Shown here: positions 1-7,907 of the stretch, piece after piece
Position numbering within the stretch: the first letter of the stretch is position 1
Layout of the letters: each line of letters begins with the position of its first letter
Assembly: GCA_964573725.1 (NCBI GenBank)
Contig: CAZNLJ010000069.1
Coordinates: 1-17,095, forward strand
Direction of reading: 5' to 3'
Length of the DNA: 17,095 bases
Source: UBA6168 sp964573725
GTDB taxonomy: Bacteria; Bacteroidota; Bacteroidia; Chitinophagales; Saprospiraceae
Notes under the pieces: model-generated
Told to the model about the DNA's origin: nothing
What the model saw: the letters and a program-made list of their open reading frames with translations, nothing else
The model's database searches: none
Position numbers and translations under genes: made by a program

Positions 1-33
1 GATTCCCGTAATCCCGACCCACCGCCGACCGCC

Positions 34-2694
34 TTACCTTGCCGCCGACCGCACCAGCTCTTGCAGCCCGGTATTGAATCCGTCCGCCGCCAGCAGCTGC
101 TCCATGGTCAAATGGAAACGGAAACGCCAATAATGCGGGGATATGCTGGGATCGTTGATTTGTTCCGCCGTTGCGTCCGGACGCCGTAGATCCGCATCCA
201 TTCCCACCAGGTCCTGGATAGGAAAAATTGCCCACATGCTGGGGGACTGCAGGTGTTGCCGATTGACGGCCTCCACCACTTCCACCGTACATTCCCGGGG
301 TACTTGACCCGACCCGAGGAAACGATGATAAAACCGCCGGGCGCGGGCGGCATCCGCTTCCCACCAACCCCGGATGGTCGACATATCATGACAGGAAGGG
401 CTGCAAACGGAGGTATACGGGTATTCCGCCGGATCGGCGAACTCCGTGGCTCCCTTCGGCATCCGTTGAATTTCCAAGGACAAGATGTTCAGGGCTTGCA
501 TGACACCAGGAACCGTCGCAGGAATCATCCCGAGGTCCTCCCCGCAGATCAACATATCGGATGCGGACAATAAAGCCGGCAACTTCCACATCGCCTGCCG
601 CCGCCAGAACTCGTCGTGCCGGCTATAATAATATTCCTGGTAAAGCCGGTCGAAAACGGCCCGTTCGCCGCCCCCCAACTCCTGGTAGGAAGTGGTCGTC
701 TGCAACGTGATCCGCGGATTGAATGCCATCCCTCCACTGCCCGGCTCCTCGACCAGCAAGACTTCCGTCACCAGCTTCATCACCTTATTGACCAGATCCG
801 ATTTATCCGGCCTCCCGGCGAACCATTCCCGGATCGACGCTTGGTCCGCCAGCTCCGGACGCAACCGGAAAATACCCGGCTTCTCCTCCACCAGGCATTG
901 CACGCGGACAAATTCCGCTTTCTCCCCGAACATCCGTTCCAGCATATGTGCCCGAATGTACGGTCGGGTATACCGGCTCAGGTCCCCTTGCAGCCCGAAG
1001 GCCGCCAGTTCGTCCCGGGTATAGGGCAAACGCGGATTGAAAAGCCCCATTACGCCGCTCACCTGCCGGATGGGGATTTCCCAAATCCGGAAAAAACCCA
1101 GGATATGGTCGATTCGCAGGGCATGGAAATATTCGCTCAACTTGGACATGCGCTGCCTCCACCAGGAAAACCCGTCCTTCGACATCTCTTCCCAATTGTA
1201 GGTGGGGAAACCCCAGTTCTGCCCGTCGTCCGCATAAGGGTCCGGCGGCGCTCCCGCCTGCCCATCCATGTTGTATAGGCCCGGTGCCATCCAGGCATCA
1301 CAACTGTACCGGTAAATACCGATCGGCAAGTCCCCTTTCAACACCACCCCACGGGCAGCTGCATGGGCGGAGGCTTCCGACAACTGTCGATGCGCATGAT
1401 ATTGCACAAAATAATGAAAAGCGATTTCTTCGTAGGTCTCCGCACCCGGGTCGCAAAGGTCCGCCAACACTTGCTCAGAAAAAACGGCATACCGTGGCCA
1501 CTTCGGGAATTCCACGGTGCCGAAGGTGTCCCGCAGGTAACAGAAAGCGGCATAAGGACGCAACCAGTCCGCATTGTCCGCCAAAAAGGCCTGCACCGCC
1601 GGATCTTTCCGGAACGTCCCCCGCTCCTGCCGGTACAATACCCGCAGCAAGGAAAACTTGACGGCCAGTACCTTTTCGAAATCGACTTCCGGCAATGCGT
1701 TCAGGGCTTCGGTTTCCCGGGCCAGCCGCATGGCCTCCCGCTTGTTCTTCAAAGGAGCGATCCCAGGCAAGTGGATATACATCGGATGCAAGGCATGGAT
1801 GGATATAGCCGCATAGGGATAGCTGTCGGTCCAGGTTTTCGTCGCGATAGTGTCATTGACCGGCAATACCTGCACCATTTGCATCCCGGTACGAACCGAC
1901 CAATCGACCAAACGCTTGATGTCGGAAAATTCCCCGATTCCCAAGCCCTGCTCACTGCGCAGGGAAAAGACCGGTACCGCCACACCGGCGCCGTGCCATG
2001 CGTTTTCACCGTACCTGAAATGCTCATCGGACCGGACCAACAGGTTCCCTTCCCCCGTGGGAAAAGAGAATCGAAGGACCCTGTTCGCGCCGGCCTCCCA
2101 CTGCCGGACAAGCCCGGTTTCCTTTTCGCAAATCGCATATTTGTAACTGGCATCCAGGTAATTCTCCGTCACCTCGACGGATGCCTGCCAGCAGGGGAAC
2201 GCCCCATCATCCAGCACCAAGGGCACTTGCCAATTCCCCAGGGCAGGATGGCTCCCCAGGATACAAAAGTGCAGGTCTTTCGGGATGGCCACAGCCGACA
2301 GCCGGAACAGGATCCGGTTGCCGGTTCCGTCGGGTCGCGATTGCACTTGCGTCTTTTCCCGACGAAACACGACCTTCCGAAATGCCGCTGAAAAAAACAG
2401 CCGGCCCGGATCGTCCTGCGGACGCCAATAATCCTGGCAATACACTTGCCGTCCTTTGCCGGGCACCGACAGGCGGCGATATTCGCCGTCTTCCGCCACC
2501 GATCCGGAGCGTGTCCGCACCTCGTATCGGTATTGCAACTCCGTCCCGCCGGGTATCTCGAGGGTAAAAAACCAGTTCTCCCCATCGAAACTTTGGCCCG
2601 CCTCCAAGGTGTACCCTCCTTGACCGGCCTGCCAACGAAGCGCTATCCTTTCTTCCTGCCGGACAACGTAATGTATATGGAAATTGACTGTCAT
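34..2694 (-). CDS. malQ: 4-alpha-glucanotransferase (GH77) with two N-terminal starch-binding modules
   Basis: This 886-residue cytoplasmic enzyme transfers alpha-1,4-glucan segments between maltodextrins, releasing glucose, in glycogen/starch/maltose metabolism. Residues about 1-115 and 125-225 look like two CBM20-type beta-sandwich modules; the second has the typical LGSHPALGNW segment at 146-155. The GH77 barrel begins near residue 235. Family knowledge assigns the catalytic residues to motifs visible here: the nucleophile Asp529 in LRIDHILGF, the acid/base Glu719 in CGEDLG, and Asp770 in SPSCHDMSTIRGWW. At 886 residues it is longer than E. coli MalQ (about 694) because of the N-terminal modules, and resembles the plant DPE2/Bacteroidota arrangement. 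The ATG start opens directly onto the first module. It is transcribed divergently from the uronate cluster, and no partner gene of glycogen metabolism is visible. The reading frame is intact. The function is secure; the physiological substrate (glycogen or imported maltodextrin) is inference. Confidence 0.95.
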   Translation of the reverse strand: MTVNFHIHYVVRQEERIALRWQAGQGGYTLEAGQSFDGENWFFTLEIPGGTELQYRYEVRTRSGSVAEDGEYRRLSVPGKGRQVYCQDYWRPQDDPGRLFFSAAFRKVVFRREKTQVQSRPDGTGNRILFRLSAVAIPKDLHFCILGSHPALGNWQVPLVLDDGAFPCWQASVEVTENYLDASYKYAICEKETGLVRQWEAGANRVLRFSFPTGEGNLLVRSDEHFRYGENAWHGAGVAVPVFSLRSEQGLGIGEFSDIKRLVDWSVRTGMQMVQVLPVNDTIATKTWTDSYPYAAISIHALHPMYIHLPGIAPLKNKREAMRLARETEALNALPEVDFEKVLAVKFSLLRVLYRQERGTFRKDPAVQAFLADNADWLRPYAAFCYLRDTFGTVEFPKWPRYAVFSEQVLADLCDPGAETYEEIAFHYFVQYHAHRQLSEASAHAAARGVVLKGDLPIGIYRYSCDAWMAPGLYNMDGQAGAPPDPYADDGQNWGFPTYNWEEMSKDGFSWWRQRMSKLSEYFHALRIDHILGFFRIWEIPIRQVSGVMGLFNPRLPYTRDELAAFGLQGDLSRYTRPYIRAHMLERMFGEKAEFVRVQCLVEEKPGIFRLRPELADQASIREWFAGRPDKSDLVNKVMKLVTEVLLVEEPGSGGMAFNPRITLQTTTSYQELGGGERAVFDRLYQEYYYSRHDEFWRRQAMWKLPALLSASDMLICGEDLGMIPATVPGVMQALNILSLEIQRMPKGATEFADPAEYPYTSVCSPSCHDMSTIRGWWEADAARARRFYHRFLGSGQVPRECTVEVVEAVNRQHLQSPSMWAIFPIQDLVGMDADLRRPDATAEQINDPSISPHYWRFRFHLTMEQLLAADGFNTGLQELVRSAAR

Positions 2695-2798
2695 GGTTTG
2701 GTTGTATGGAAATATCTCTTCAAGCGATACCCGAGCCCGGCGGCGGGCCCGGATTACGCCCCGGTTCCGAAGGCAGGGAACCTACCGCTTTTGCGCTG

Positions 2799-2830
2799 CA
2801 ATATTATCGAAAGCGGCCAACAATCGGAAA
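2799..2830 (-). promoter_or_regulatory. Weak candidate promoter for malQ
   Basis: Read on the minus strand, TTTC (complement of 2827-2830) is followed after 20 nt by TAATATTG (complement of 2799-2806). The Bacteroidota primary-sigma consensus is TTTG, then about 17-23 nt, then TAnnTTTG. Each element here has one mismatch. It lies about 105 nt upstream of the malQ ATG. This rests on pattern matching only. Confidence 0.25.
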
Positions 2831-3109
2831 TTCGGCCCGGATGTGGCCAAATCCGGCCCACAGGTGCCGACACCGTCCCGCAACTCCCGGCCGGCCGCCG
2901 TTCCGGCCGTGCCATTACCTCGTGGAGTTTTTTTTCTCCGATACCGCATTGCCGGACCATACCGCGACCGGCCGGATCGAGATGACGCTGCCGACCTGCC
3001 GGATCCTTGCTCCGGAGAGCGGCCGGGAACAACTAAGCCCGAATTACCCCCGGCACCCTTTTCCTATTTTAGGTGGCTCCGCAAATAAGCTTGCCCGGCC
3101 ACTTTTTCA

Positions 3110-3141
3110 TTTCGTCATTCCAGCGCGACGAAATACTTTTG
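3110..3141 (+). promoter_or_regulatory. Candidate Bacteroidota-type promoter for uxuA
   Basis: TACTTTTG at 3134-3141 matches the Bacteroidota -7 consensus TAnnTTTG exactly. TTTC at 3110-3113, one mismatch from the -33 TTTG element, lies 20 nt upstream, which is normal spacing. The element is 46 nt before the uxuA ATG and would give a leader of roughly 40 nt. It would drive at least uxuA and possibly the whole uronate cluster. Confidence 0.45.
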
Positions 3142-3187
3142 AGGCTGTTGCCGGAACCCTATTCACCTCACATCCAAGGTACATTTC

Positions 3188-4429
3188 ATGGAAATCAAGT
3201 CTCCTTCCCACGCCTACGCGCCCTCCTACCAAGGTATCCAGCGGCAGCGCATGCAACAGACCATGCGCTGGTTCGGTCCCGCCGATCCGGTCGGGCTGTC
3301 GGATATCCGGCAAGCCGGCTGTACCGGTGTCGTCACCGCCCTGCACGACATCCCCAATGGGGCCTGCTGGCCGGCGGCGGCCATCGCCGCCCGGAAGGCC
3401 GACATCGAGGAGGCCGGCCTCACCTGGTCGGTCGTGGAAAGTGTGCCGGTCCACGAGCACATCAAGACCCGGACCCCCGGATTCGAAACTTACATCGAAC
3501 ACTACAAGACCACCCTCCGCAACCTGGCGGCGGCGGGCATCCGGACCGTGACCTACAATTTCATGCCGGTATTGGACTGGACCCGCACGGACCTGGCTTT
3601 CCCGCTGCCGGACGGCGCGAAGGCCCTCCGCTTCGAAATGGCCGCCTACGTGGCTTTCGATTGCTTCCTGCTCCGACGGCCCGGGGCGGAGAGCTGCTAC
3701 CCCCCCGATGTCCTGGCCCGGGCGAAAGCACGCTTCGACCGCATGGATGCCACCGAAAAAGCCCTCCTGGTGCGCAATATGATTGCCGGCTTGCCAGGTA
3801 GCGAGGAACATTTCGACATGGACACACTCCGCGAACGATTAGCTGCCTACCGGACGGTGGATGCCGATGCGTTGCGGCGGAACCTCGTCCACTTCCTCCG
3901 TGAAATCATCCCGGTCGCCTCCGATTGCGGTATCAGCATGGCCCTCCATCCGGATGACCCGCCCTTCCCTATCCTCGGACTGCCTCGTGTCGTCAGCACC
4001 GCCCAAGACCTCGCCGCCATCGTCTCCGCCGTCCCCGATCCCGCCAACGGCATTTGTTTCTGCACCGGCTCCTTCGGTGTGCTCCCATCCAACGACCTGC
4101 CCGCCATGGTCCGCCAATTCGGTGACCGCATCCATTTCATCCACCTGCGCAATACCCGCCGTAACCAGTGGGGCGATTTCCTGGAGGACGCCCACCTCCA
4201 GGGGGATGCCGACATGTATGCCGTGGTGCGGGAACTGCTGGAAGCGATCCACCACCAGGGACTCCCCGTACCCATGCGCCCGGACCATGGCCACCAATTG
4301 CTCGACGACCTCCGAAAGCATACCAATCCGGGCTATTCCGCGATCGGCCGCTTGCGCGGCCTCGCCGAAATCCGCGGTCTGGAACTCGGCATCCTCCGCA
4401 GCCTGGCCAACCAAACCCAACCGGACTGA
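3188..4429 (+). CDS. uxuA: Mannonate dehydratase
   Basis: This 413-residue cytoplasmic enzyme dehydrates D-mannonate to 2-keto-3-deoxy-D-gluconate in the D-glucuronate branch of hexuronate degradation. It has the full UxuA pattern: MRWFGPADPVGLSDIRQAG near the N-terminus, then the metal-binding motifs LHPDDPPFP, FCTGSFG, HLRN and RPDHGHQ. By analogy with the manganese ligands of characterised mannonate dehydratases, His254, Cys292, His319 and Asp366 fit with nearly identical spacings (38, 27 and 47 residues). E. coli UxuA is about 394 residues, so this is full length. The ATG at 3188 leaves the usual short N-terminal tail. It is the first gene of the cluster; kdgK follows after a 207-nt gap with a terminator-like hairpin. 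UxuA supplies the KDG that the next two enzymes consume. Confidence 0.95.
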   Translation: MEIKSPSHAYAPSYQGIQRQRMQQTMRWFGPADPVGLSDIRQAGCTGVVTALHDIPNGACWPAAAIAARKADIEEAGLTWSVVESVPVHEHIKTRTPGFETYIEHYKTTLRNLAAAGIRTVTYNFMPVLDWTRTDLAFPLPDGAKALRFEMAAYVAFDCFLLRRPGAESCYPPDVLARAKARFDRMDATEKALLVRNMIAGLPGSEEHFDMDTLRERLAAYRTVDADALRRNLVHFLREIIPVASDCGISMALHPDDPPFPILGLPRVVSTAQDLAAIVSAVPDPANGICFCTGSFGVLPSNDLPAMVRQFGDRIHFIHLRNTRRNQWGDFLEDAHLQGDADMYAVVRELLEAIHHQGLPVPMRPDHGHQLLDDLRKHTNPGYSAIGRLRGLAEIRGLELGILRSLANQTQPD

Positions 4430-4444
4430 CGGCTCCGCCGCCTT

Positions 4445-4478
4445 TCCCGGAAAGATTATCGCCGGGGTCTTTTTTTTC
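4445..4478 (+). terminator. Terminator or attenuator hairpin after uxuA
   Basis: The 5-bp stem CCCGG/CCGGG (4446-4450 with 4462-4466; a T-G wobble adds a sixth pair) encloses an 11-nt loop. It is followed by TCT and an eight-T run (4470-4477). It begins 16 nt after the uxuA stop. This is the form of an intrinsic terminator, but the stem is short, so partial read-through into kdgK is plausible. Confidence 0.5.
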
Positions 4479-4636
4479 CTTCCGCAATTCCCTAATTTGG
4501 GGCGTATTGAACAAGCCGGATTCTCCGCGAATTCCCTCCGGCCGCTGCCCTGCCGCCCTTGCCGAACGCCCCGGAAGCACTTCCGTCCGGGCTGCAGCCG
4601 GGTGGAAAAGTAAAGATTGCCGACATTCGGTCCATC

Positions 4637-5674
4637 ATGAAGAAAATCGTAACCTTCGGTGAAATCATGCTGCGGCTGGCACCGCCCGGCCACCTCCGCT
4701 TCTCCCAAGCCGCTTCCTTCGATGTCGTCTATGGCGGGGGGGAAAGCAATGTCGCGGTGTCGCTGGCTCATTTCGGGATGCCCGTGGAATTCGTTTCCCG
4801 CCTCCCCGCCAACGACCTCGGCGAATGCGCCCTGCAGGAACTGCGCAAACGGAATGTCGGTACCCGCCATATCCTTCGCGGCGGGGAACGGCTGGGTATC
4901 TATTTCCTGGAAATGGGGGCGGTGAGCAGGGGCAGCAAGGTGGTCTACGACCGCGCCCATTCCGGCATGGCCTCCATCGGTCCGGGTATGGTGGATTGGG
5001 AAACGGTGTTCGCCGATGCCGCCTGGTTCCATTGGACCGGCATCACGCCGGCGCTCTCCCAAGGCGCGGCCGATGCCTGCCTGGAGGCCATCCGAACCGC
5101 CAATCGCCTGGGACTGACCGTATCCACCGACCTCAACTATCGCAAGAACCTCTGGCGGTACGGCAAACATCCACGGGAGGTCATGCCCGCACTGGTCGAA
5201 GGCTGTGACATCATCCTCGGCAATGAGGAGGACGCTGAGAAACATTTCGGCCTGCACCCCGCTGCCGTGGACGTCACCCGCGGTGACACCATCGACGCCC
5301 ATGCCTACCTGCCCGTGTTCCGCGACCTGATGAAGCTGTTTCCCCGTGCCCGAAAGGTCATCACCACCCTGCGGGGCAGCATCTCCGCCAGCCACAATAC
5401 CTGGGCCGGGGCGCTCTTCGACGGAACGGCACTCCTGACCTCCCCCACCTACCAGATCACCCCGATCGTGGACCGGGTCGGTGGCGGGGACAGTTTCATG
5501 GCCGGCCTCATCTACGGCTTGACGACCTGGCCGCAGGATGACCAGCAGGCCCTGGATTTCGCCGTTGCCGCCTCCTGCCTGAAACATACCATTTATGGCG
5601 ATGCCAACCTGGTGACCGTCGCAGAAGTCGAGCGGCTCCTTCATGGCGACGGATCCGGCAGGGTCAGCCGCTGA
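4637..5674 (+). CDS. kdgK: 2-dehydro-3-deoxygluconokinase (KDG kinase, PfkB family)
   Basis: This 345-residue cytoplasmic kinase phosphorylates 2-keto-3-deoxygluconate to KDPG with ATP. The PfkB/ribokinase fold is shown by MKKIVTFGEIMLRLAPPG at the N-terminus, the substrate-binding VYGGGESNVAVSLAHFG at 32-47, the STDLNYRKNLW segment typical of KdgK at 163-173, and the ATP/anion-hole signature DRVGGGDSFMAG at 279-290, where Asp285 is the expected catalytic base. I chose the ATG at 4637 because family members begin with the KIVTFGE strand. The frame stays open to an ATG at 4559, but that extension does not look like the family. A short A-rich tract (gtggaaaagtaaag) precedes the start. The 207-nt gap from uxuA contains a terminator-like hairpin and small palindromes, so the gene may have its own promoter; I found no clean consensus. 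The eda gene follows 27 nt downstream. Confidence 0.94.
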   Translation: MKKIVTFGEIMLRLAPPGHLRFSQAASFDVVYGGGESNVAVSLAHFGMPVEFVSRLPANDLGECALQELRKRNVGTRHILRGGERLGIYFLEMGAVSRGSKVVYDRAHSGMASIGPGMVDWETVFADAAWFHWTGITPALSQGAADACLEAIRTANRLGLTVSTDLNYRKNLWRYGKHPREVMPALVEGCDIILGNEEDAEKHFGLHPAAVDVTRGDTIDAHAYLPVFRDLMKLFPRARKVITTLRGSISASHNTWAGALFDGTALLTSPTYQITPIVDRVGGGDSFMAGLIYGLTTWPQDDQQALDFAVAASCLKHTIYGDANLVTVAEVERLLHGDGSGRVSR

Positions 5675-5701
5675 AAAGACAATGACAAAATAAAATTGAC
5701 C

Positions 5702-6376
5702 ATGGCAAGGTTCAGCCGGCTACAGGTAGCCCATACCATGACCGAGCAAGGGCTGGTCCCGCTTTTCTATCACCCGGACCCGGCTTTGGGCAAGGAAGTC
5801 CTCTCCGCCTGTCATGCCGGCGGCGCCCGGCTCCTCGAGTTCACAAGCCGCGGGGATTTCGCCCATGAGGTGTTCGCCGAGCTATCGCGGTTCTGTGCCC
5901 GGCAACTGCCCGGCATGATGCTCGGGGTCGGATCGGTCACCGATGCCGCCGCCGCCAGCCTCTACTTGCAACTGGGGGCCCATTTTGTCGTTACGCCGGT
6001 CCTTCGGGAAGATATCGCCCTGGTCTGCAACCGACGGAAAGTCCTCTGGTCCCCCGGCTGCGGCTCCTTGTCGGAAATATGCCGGGCCGAGGAACTGGGT
6101 TGCGAAATCGTCAAGCTCTTCCCCGGCGGCACCTACGGACCGGATTTCGTCCGGAATATCCTCGCCCCGCAACCCTGGACCAGCATCATGCCGACGGGAG
6201 GGGTCGCCCCCACCGAGGAAAGCCTGCGCAGCTGGTTCCGGGCGGGCGTCTCCTGTGTGGGCATGGGGTCTCAACTCATCCGCTCGGATTATCTCCGCGA
6301 CAGGGCTTTCGACCGGCTCACGGAAGCCGTCCGCGACACCCTGGCCCTCATCCGGGAAATCCGCTCCACCGGATGA
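5702..6376 (+). CDS. eda: KDPG aldolase (2-dehydro-3-deoxyphosphogluconate aldolase)
   Basis: This 224-residue class I aldolase cleaves KDPG to pyruvate and D-glyceraldehyde-3-phosphate, completing the pathway begun by UxuA and KdgK. Lys138 in EIVKLFPGG is in the position of the Schiff-base lysine, and Glu46 in LLEFTSRG is in the position of the catalytic glutamate of the E. coli enzyme. MLGVGSVTD (73-81), WSPGCGS (116-122) and MPTGGV (163-168) are the other conserved phosphate- and substrate-site segments. The length is close to the family's usual 205-225. I prefer the ATG at 5702; an in-frame TTG two codons earlier (5696) is possible. It starts 27 nt after kdgK and its stop overlaps the dctP start by 4 nt (ATGA at 6373-6376), so eda and the transporter are very probably co-transcribed and translationally coupled. 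Confidence 0.93.
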   Translation: MARFSRLQVAHTMTEQGLVPLFYHPDPALGKEVLSACHAGGARLLEFTSRGDFAHEVFAELSRFCARQLPGMMLGVGSVTDAAAASLYLQLGAHFVVTPVLREDIALVCNRRKVLWSPGCGSLSEICRAEELGCEIVKLFPGGTYGPDFVRNILAPQPWTSIMPTGGVAPTEESLRSWFRAGVSCVGMGSQLIRSDYLRDRAFDRLTEAVRDTLALIREIRSTG

Positions 6377-7407
6377 CCCGCTTTTCCCTATCCAACCCGC
6401 TTACCATGGCCTGCCGACGTACCGGTCTCCTGTTGTCCCCGCCCCTCCGGGTCGCCGCCTTCCTGACGGTTTTAGGGTGGTGCGGTTGTTCGGACCGCCC
6501 CGCAACCACCACGCTGAAACTCGCCCACGGCCTGGATATCAGCCATCCCGTCCATCAGGGCATGCGCTTCCTCGGCGAGGAACTGGCCCGCTTGTCCGAC
6601 AGTACCCTCACCCTGGCGATCTATCCCAACCAACAACTCGGCACGGAACGGCAATGCCTCGAACTGCTCCAGATCGGCAGCCTGGCCATGACCAAGGTCT
6701 CCGGAGCGGTCATGGAAAATTTCGCCCCCGATTTCCAAGTCCTCAGCCTCCCCTATGTCTTTCGTGACCGGAACCACCTGTACCGGGCACTGGATGGCGA
6801 AACGGGCCGCCAACTCCTCCTCCAGAGCGAACGGTACCGTCTCCGCGGCCTGACCTACTTTGATGCCGGACAACGGTCCTTTTACTCGAAAAAACCGATC
6901 CGAACGCCGGAAGACCTGGCCGGGATGAAAATCCGTGTCCAGGAAAGTCTCACCGCCATGCAGCTGGTCCAATCCCTGGGAGCCTCCCCCACCCCGGTAT
7001 CCTGGGGCGAACTGTACACCGCCCTGCAGCAGGGGGTCGTGGACGGGGCGGAGAACAATCCGCCCAGTTTCCATTCGTCGCGGCATTACGAGCACTGCCG
7101 CTATTACACCCTGAACGAACACACGGCGGTACCCGACGTCCTGGTCATCGGTACAGACGCCTGGTCCCGGCTGACACCGCAGCAACAGGGCTGGCTGCAG
7201 GCGGCGGCCGATTCGGCGAAGGTCTACCAACGCCGGTTGTGGCAGGAAGCGGAACAGGAAGCCCTCGCCGCCGTCGCCGCCGCCGGCGTGGAGATCATCC
7301 GGCCCGACAAATCCGCCTTCGCCGCAAAGACCACCGTGCTGTTGGATGCCTACCGTTCCCATCCGACCATCTTTCCGTTGCTGCGCCAAATCCGGGAACT
7401 GCCATGA
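6373..7407 (+). CDS. dctP: TRAP transporter substrate-binding protein (DctP family)
   Basis: This is the 344-residue extracytoplasmic solute receptor of a TRAP transporter. It captures an organic acid (here presumably a hexuronate or aldonate) and delivers it to the DctQM permease. Residues 12-40 form a signal peptide ending in LGWCGC. Cys39 could be a lipid-attachment site, but the lipobox is poor (Trp at -3), so lipoprotein status is uncertain. The mature part has the DctP hallmarks: a strand-helix beginning LKLAHGLDISHPVHQG, the PEDLAGMKIRV segment with the carboxylate-binding Arg188, PTPVSWGELYTALQQGVVDGAENN (207-229), and a C-terminal helical region. I chose the ATG at 6373, which overlaps the eda stop; an internal ATG at 6406 would also give a workable signal peptide. 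The 3' end overlaps dctQ by 4 nt. The uronate assignment is inferred from context. Confidence 0.92.
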   Translation: MTRFSLSNPLTMACRRTGLLLSPPLRVAAFLTVLGWCGCSDRPATTTLKLAHGLDISHPVHQGMRFLGEELARLSDSTLTLAIYPNQQLGTERQCLELLQIGSLAMTKVSGAVMENFAPDFQVLSLPYVFRDRNHLYRALDGETGRQLLLQSERYRLRGLTYFDAGQRSFYSKKPIRTPEDLAGMKIRVQESLTAMQLVQSLGASPTPVSWGELYTALQQGVVDGAENNPPSFHSSRHYEHCRYYTLNEHTAVPDVLVIGTDAWSRLTPQQQGWLQAAADSAKVYQRRLWQEAEQEALAAVAAAGVEIIRPDKSAFAAKTTVLLDAYRSHPTIFPLLRQIRELP

Positions 7408-7871
7408 GAAACCGAATCGACCGACTGCTTTCCATCACCTTGACCGGCTTGCTGACGGCCATGACCGCCGATGTGCTGTGGGGGGTATTCACCCGATATG
7501 TACTGGGGGCACAGGCGGCGTGGACGGAAGAGCTGGCACGCTTTCTCCTCGTCTGGATCGGGTTGTTGGGCGCGGCATATGCCAGCGGACAAGGCCGGCA
7601 CCTCAGCATCGACCTGCTTCCGGACCGCTTGTCCACCGAGGGGCAACGACGGCTCCAGCTGCTCATCCGGGCCCTGGTCATTCTCTTCGCCGTGGCGGTC
7701 ATGGGGGTCGGCGGCTGCCGGCTGCTCTACCTGACCTGGCTGCTCGGACAATCCTCCCCGGCCCTGCAGGTCCCCATGTGGACGGTGTACAGCGTGCTAC
7801 CGCTGAGCGGCGGACTGGTCGCCTGGTATGCCCTGCAGGATATGCGGCAACTACGCCGGCCGAGGGCCTGA
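7404..7871 (+). CDS. dctQ: TRAP transporter small permease (DctQ family)
   Basis: This 155-residue inner-membrane protein is the small four-helix subunit of the TRAP transporter, supporting the large subunit and docking of the receptor. Membrane segments are visible at about 10-33, 45-61, 85-113 and 123-145. The conserved DctQ loop RYVLGAQAAWTEELARF (31-47), with its Trp-x-Glu-Glu signature (Trp40, Glu42, Glu43), and GRHLSIDLLP (64-73) are present. The ATG at 7404 overlaps the dctP stop (ATGA), indicating translational coupling. The dctM gene follows after 36 nt. The length and helix count are normal for the family, and the frame is intact. Confidence 0.9.
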   Translation: MRNRIDRLLSITLTGLLTAMTADVLWGVFTRYVLGAQAAWTEELARFLLVWIGLLGAAYASGQGRHLSIDLLPDRLSTEGQRRLQLLIRALVILFAVAVMGVGGCRLLYLTWLLGQSSPALQVPMWTVYSVLPLSGGLVAWYALQDMRQLRRPRA

Positions 7872-7907
7872 AACGCCGCCGCCACCTTCGAACCCAACGA
7901 ATCGCTT

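Larger units (their letters stand above)
2695..3187. other. Divergent intergenic region between malQ and uxuA, non-coding
   Basis: This 493-nt stretch separates two divergent genes, and I see no convincing coding sequence in it. Short open frames on both strands have low-complexity Pro/Arg-rich translations typical of GC-rich chance frames. It should hold promoters for both directions. The best candidates are a TAnnTTTG element at 3134-3141 for uxuA and a weaker mirror-image element at 2799-2806 for malQ. A perfect 7-bp GC hairpin (arms 2888-2894 and 2903-2909) is followed about 19 nt later by GGAG-T8-CTCC (2924-2939). That run looks like a weak stem-loop with a T-rich loop, but no gene on the plus strand ends nearby for it to terminate. 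Confidence 0.6.

Noticed and set aside
21..53. Short near-direct repeat of GCCGACCGC around the malQ stop
   Set aside because: It has two imperfect copies only in GC-rich sequence, with no associated element.
3839..5644. A 601-codon antisense open frame across uxuA and kdgK
   Set aside because: It mirrors two clear enzymes, crosses their intergenic gap and is composed mostly of Gly/Asp/Glu/Val-rich low-complexity sequence. Long antisense frames are expected where codon third positions are GC-rich.
5682..5693. Three-codon ATG-to-TAA mini-frame between kdgK and eda
   Set aside because: It is too short to be a gene, and no leader-peptide logic (repeated codons, following attenuator) is visible.
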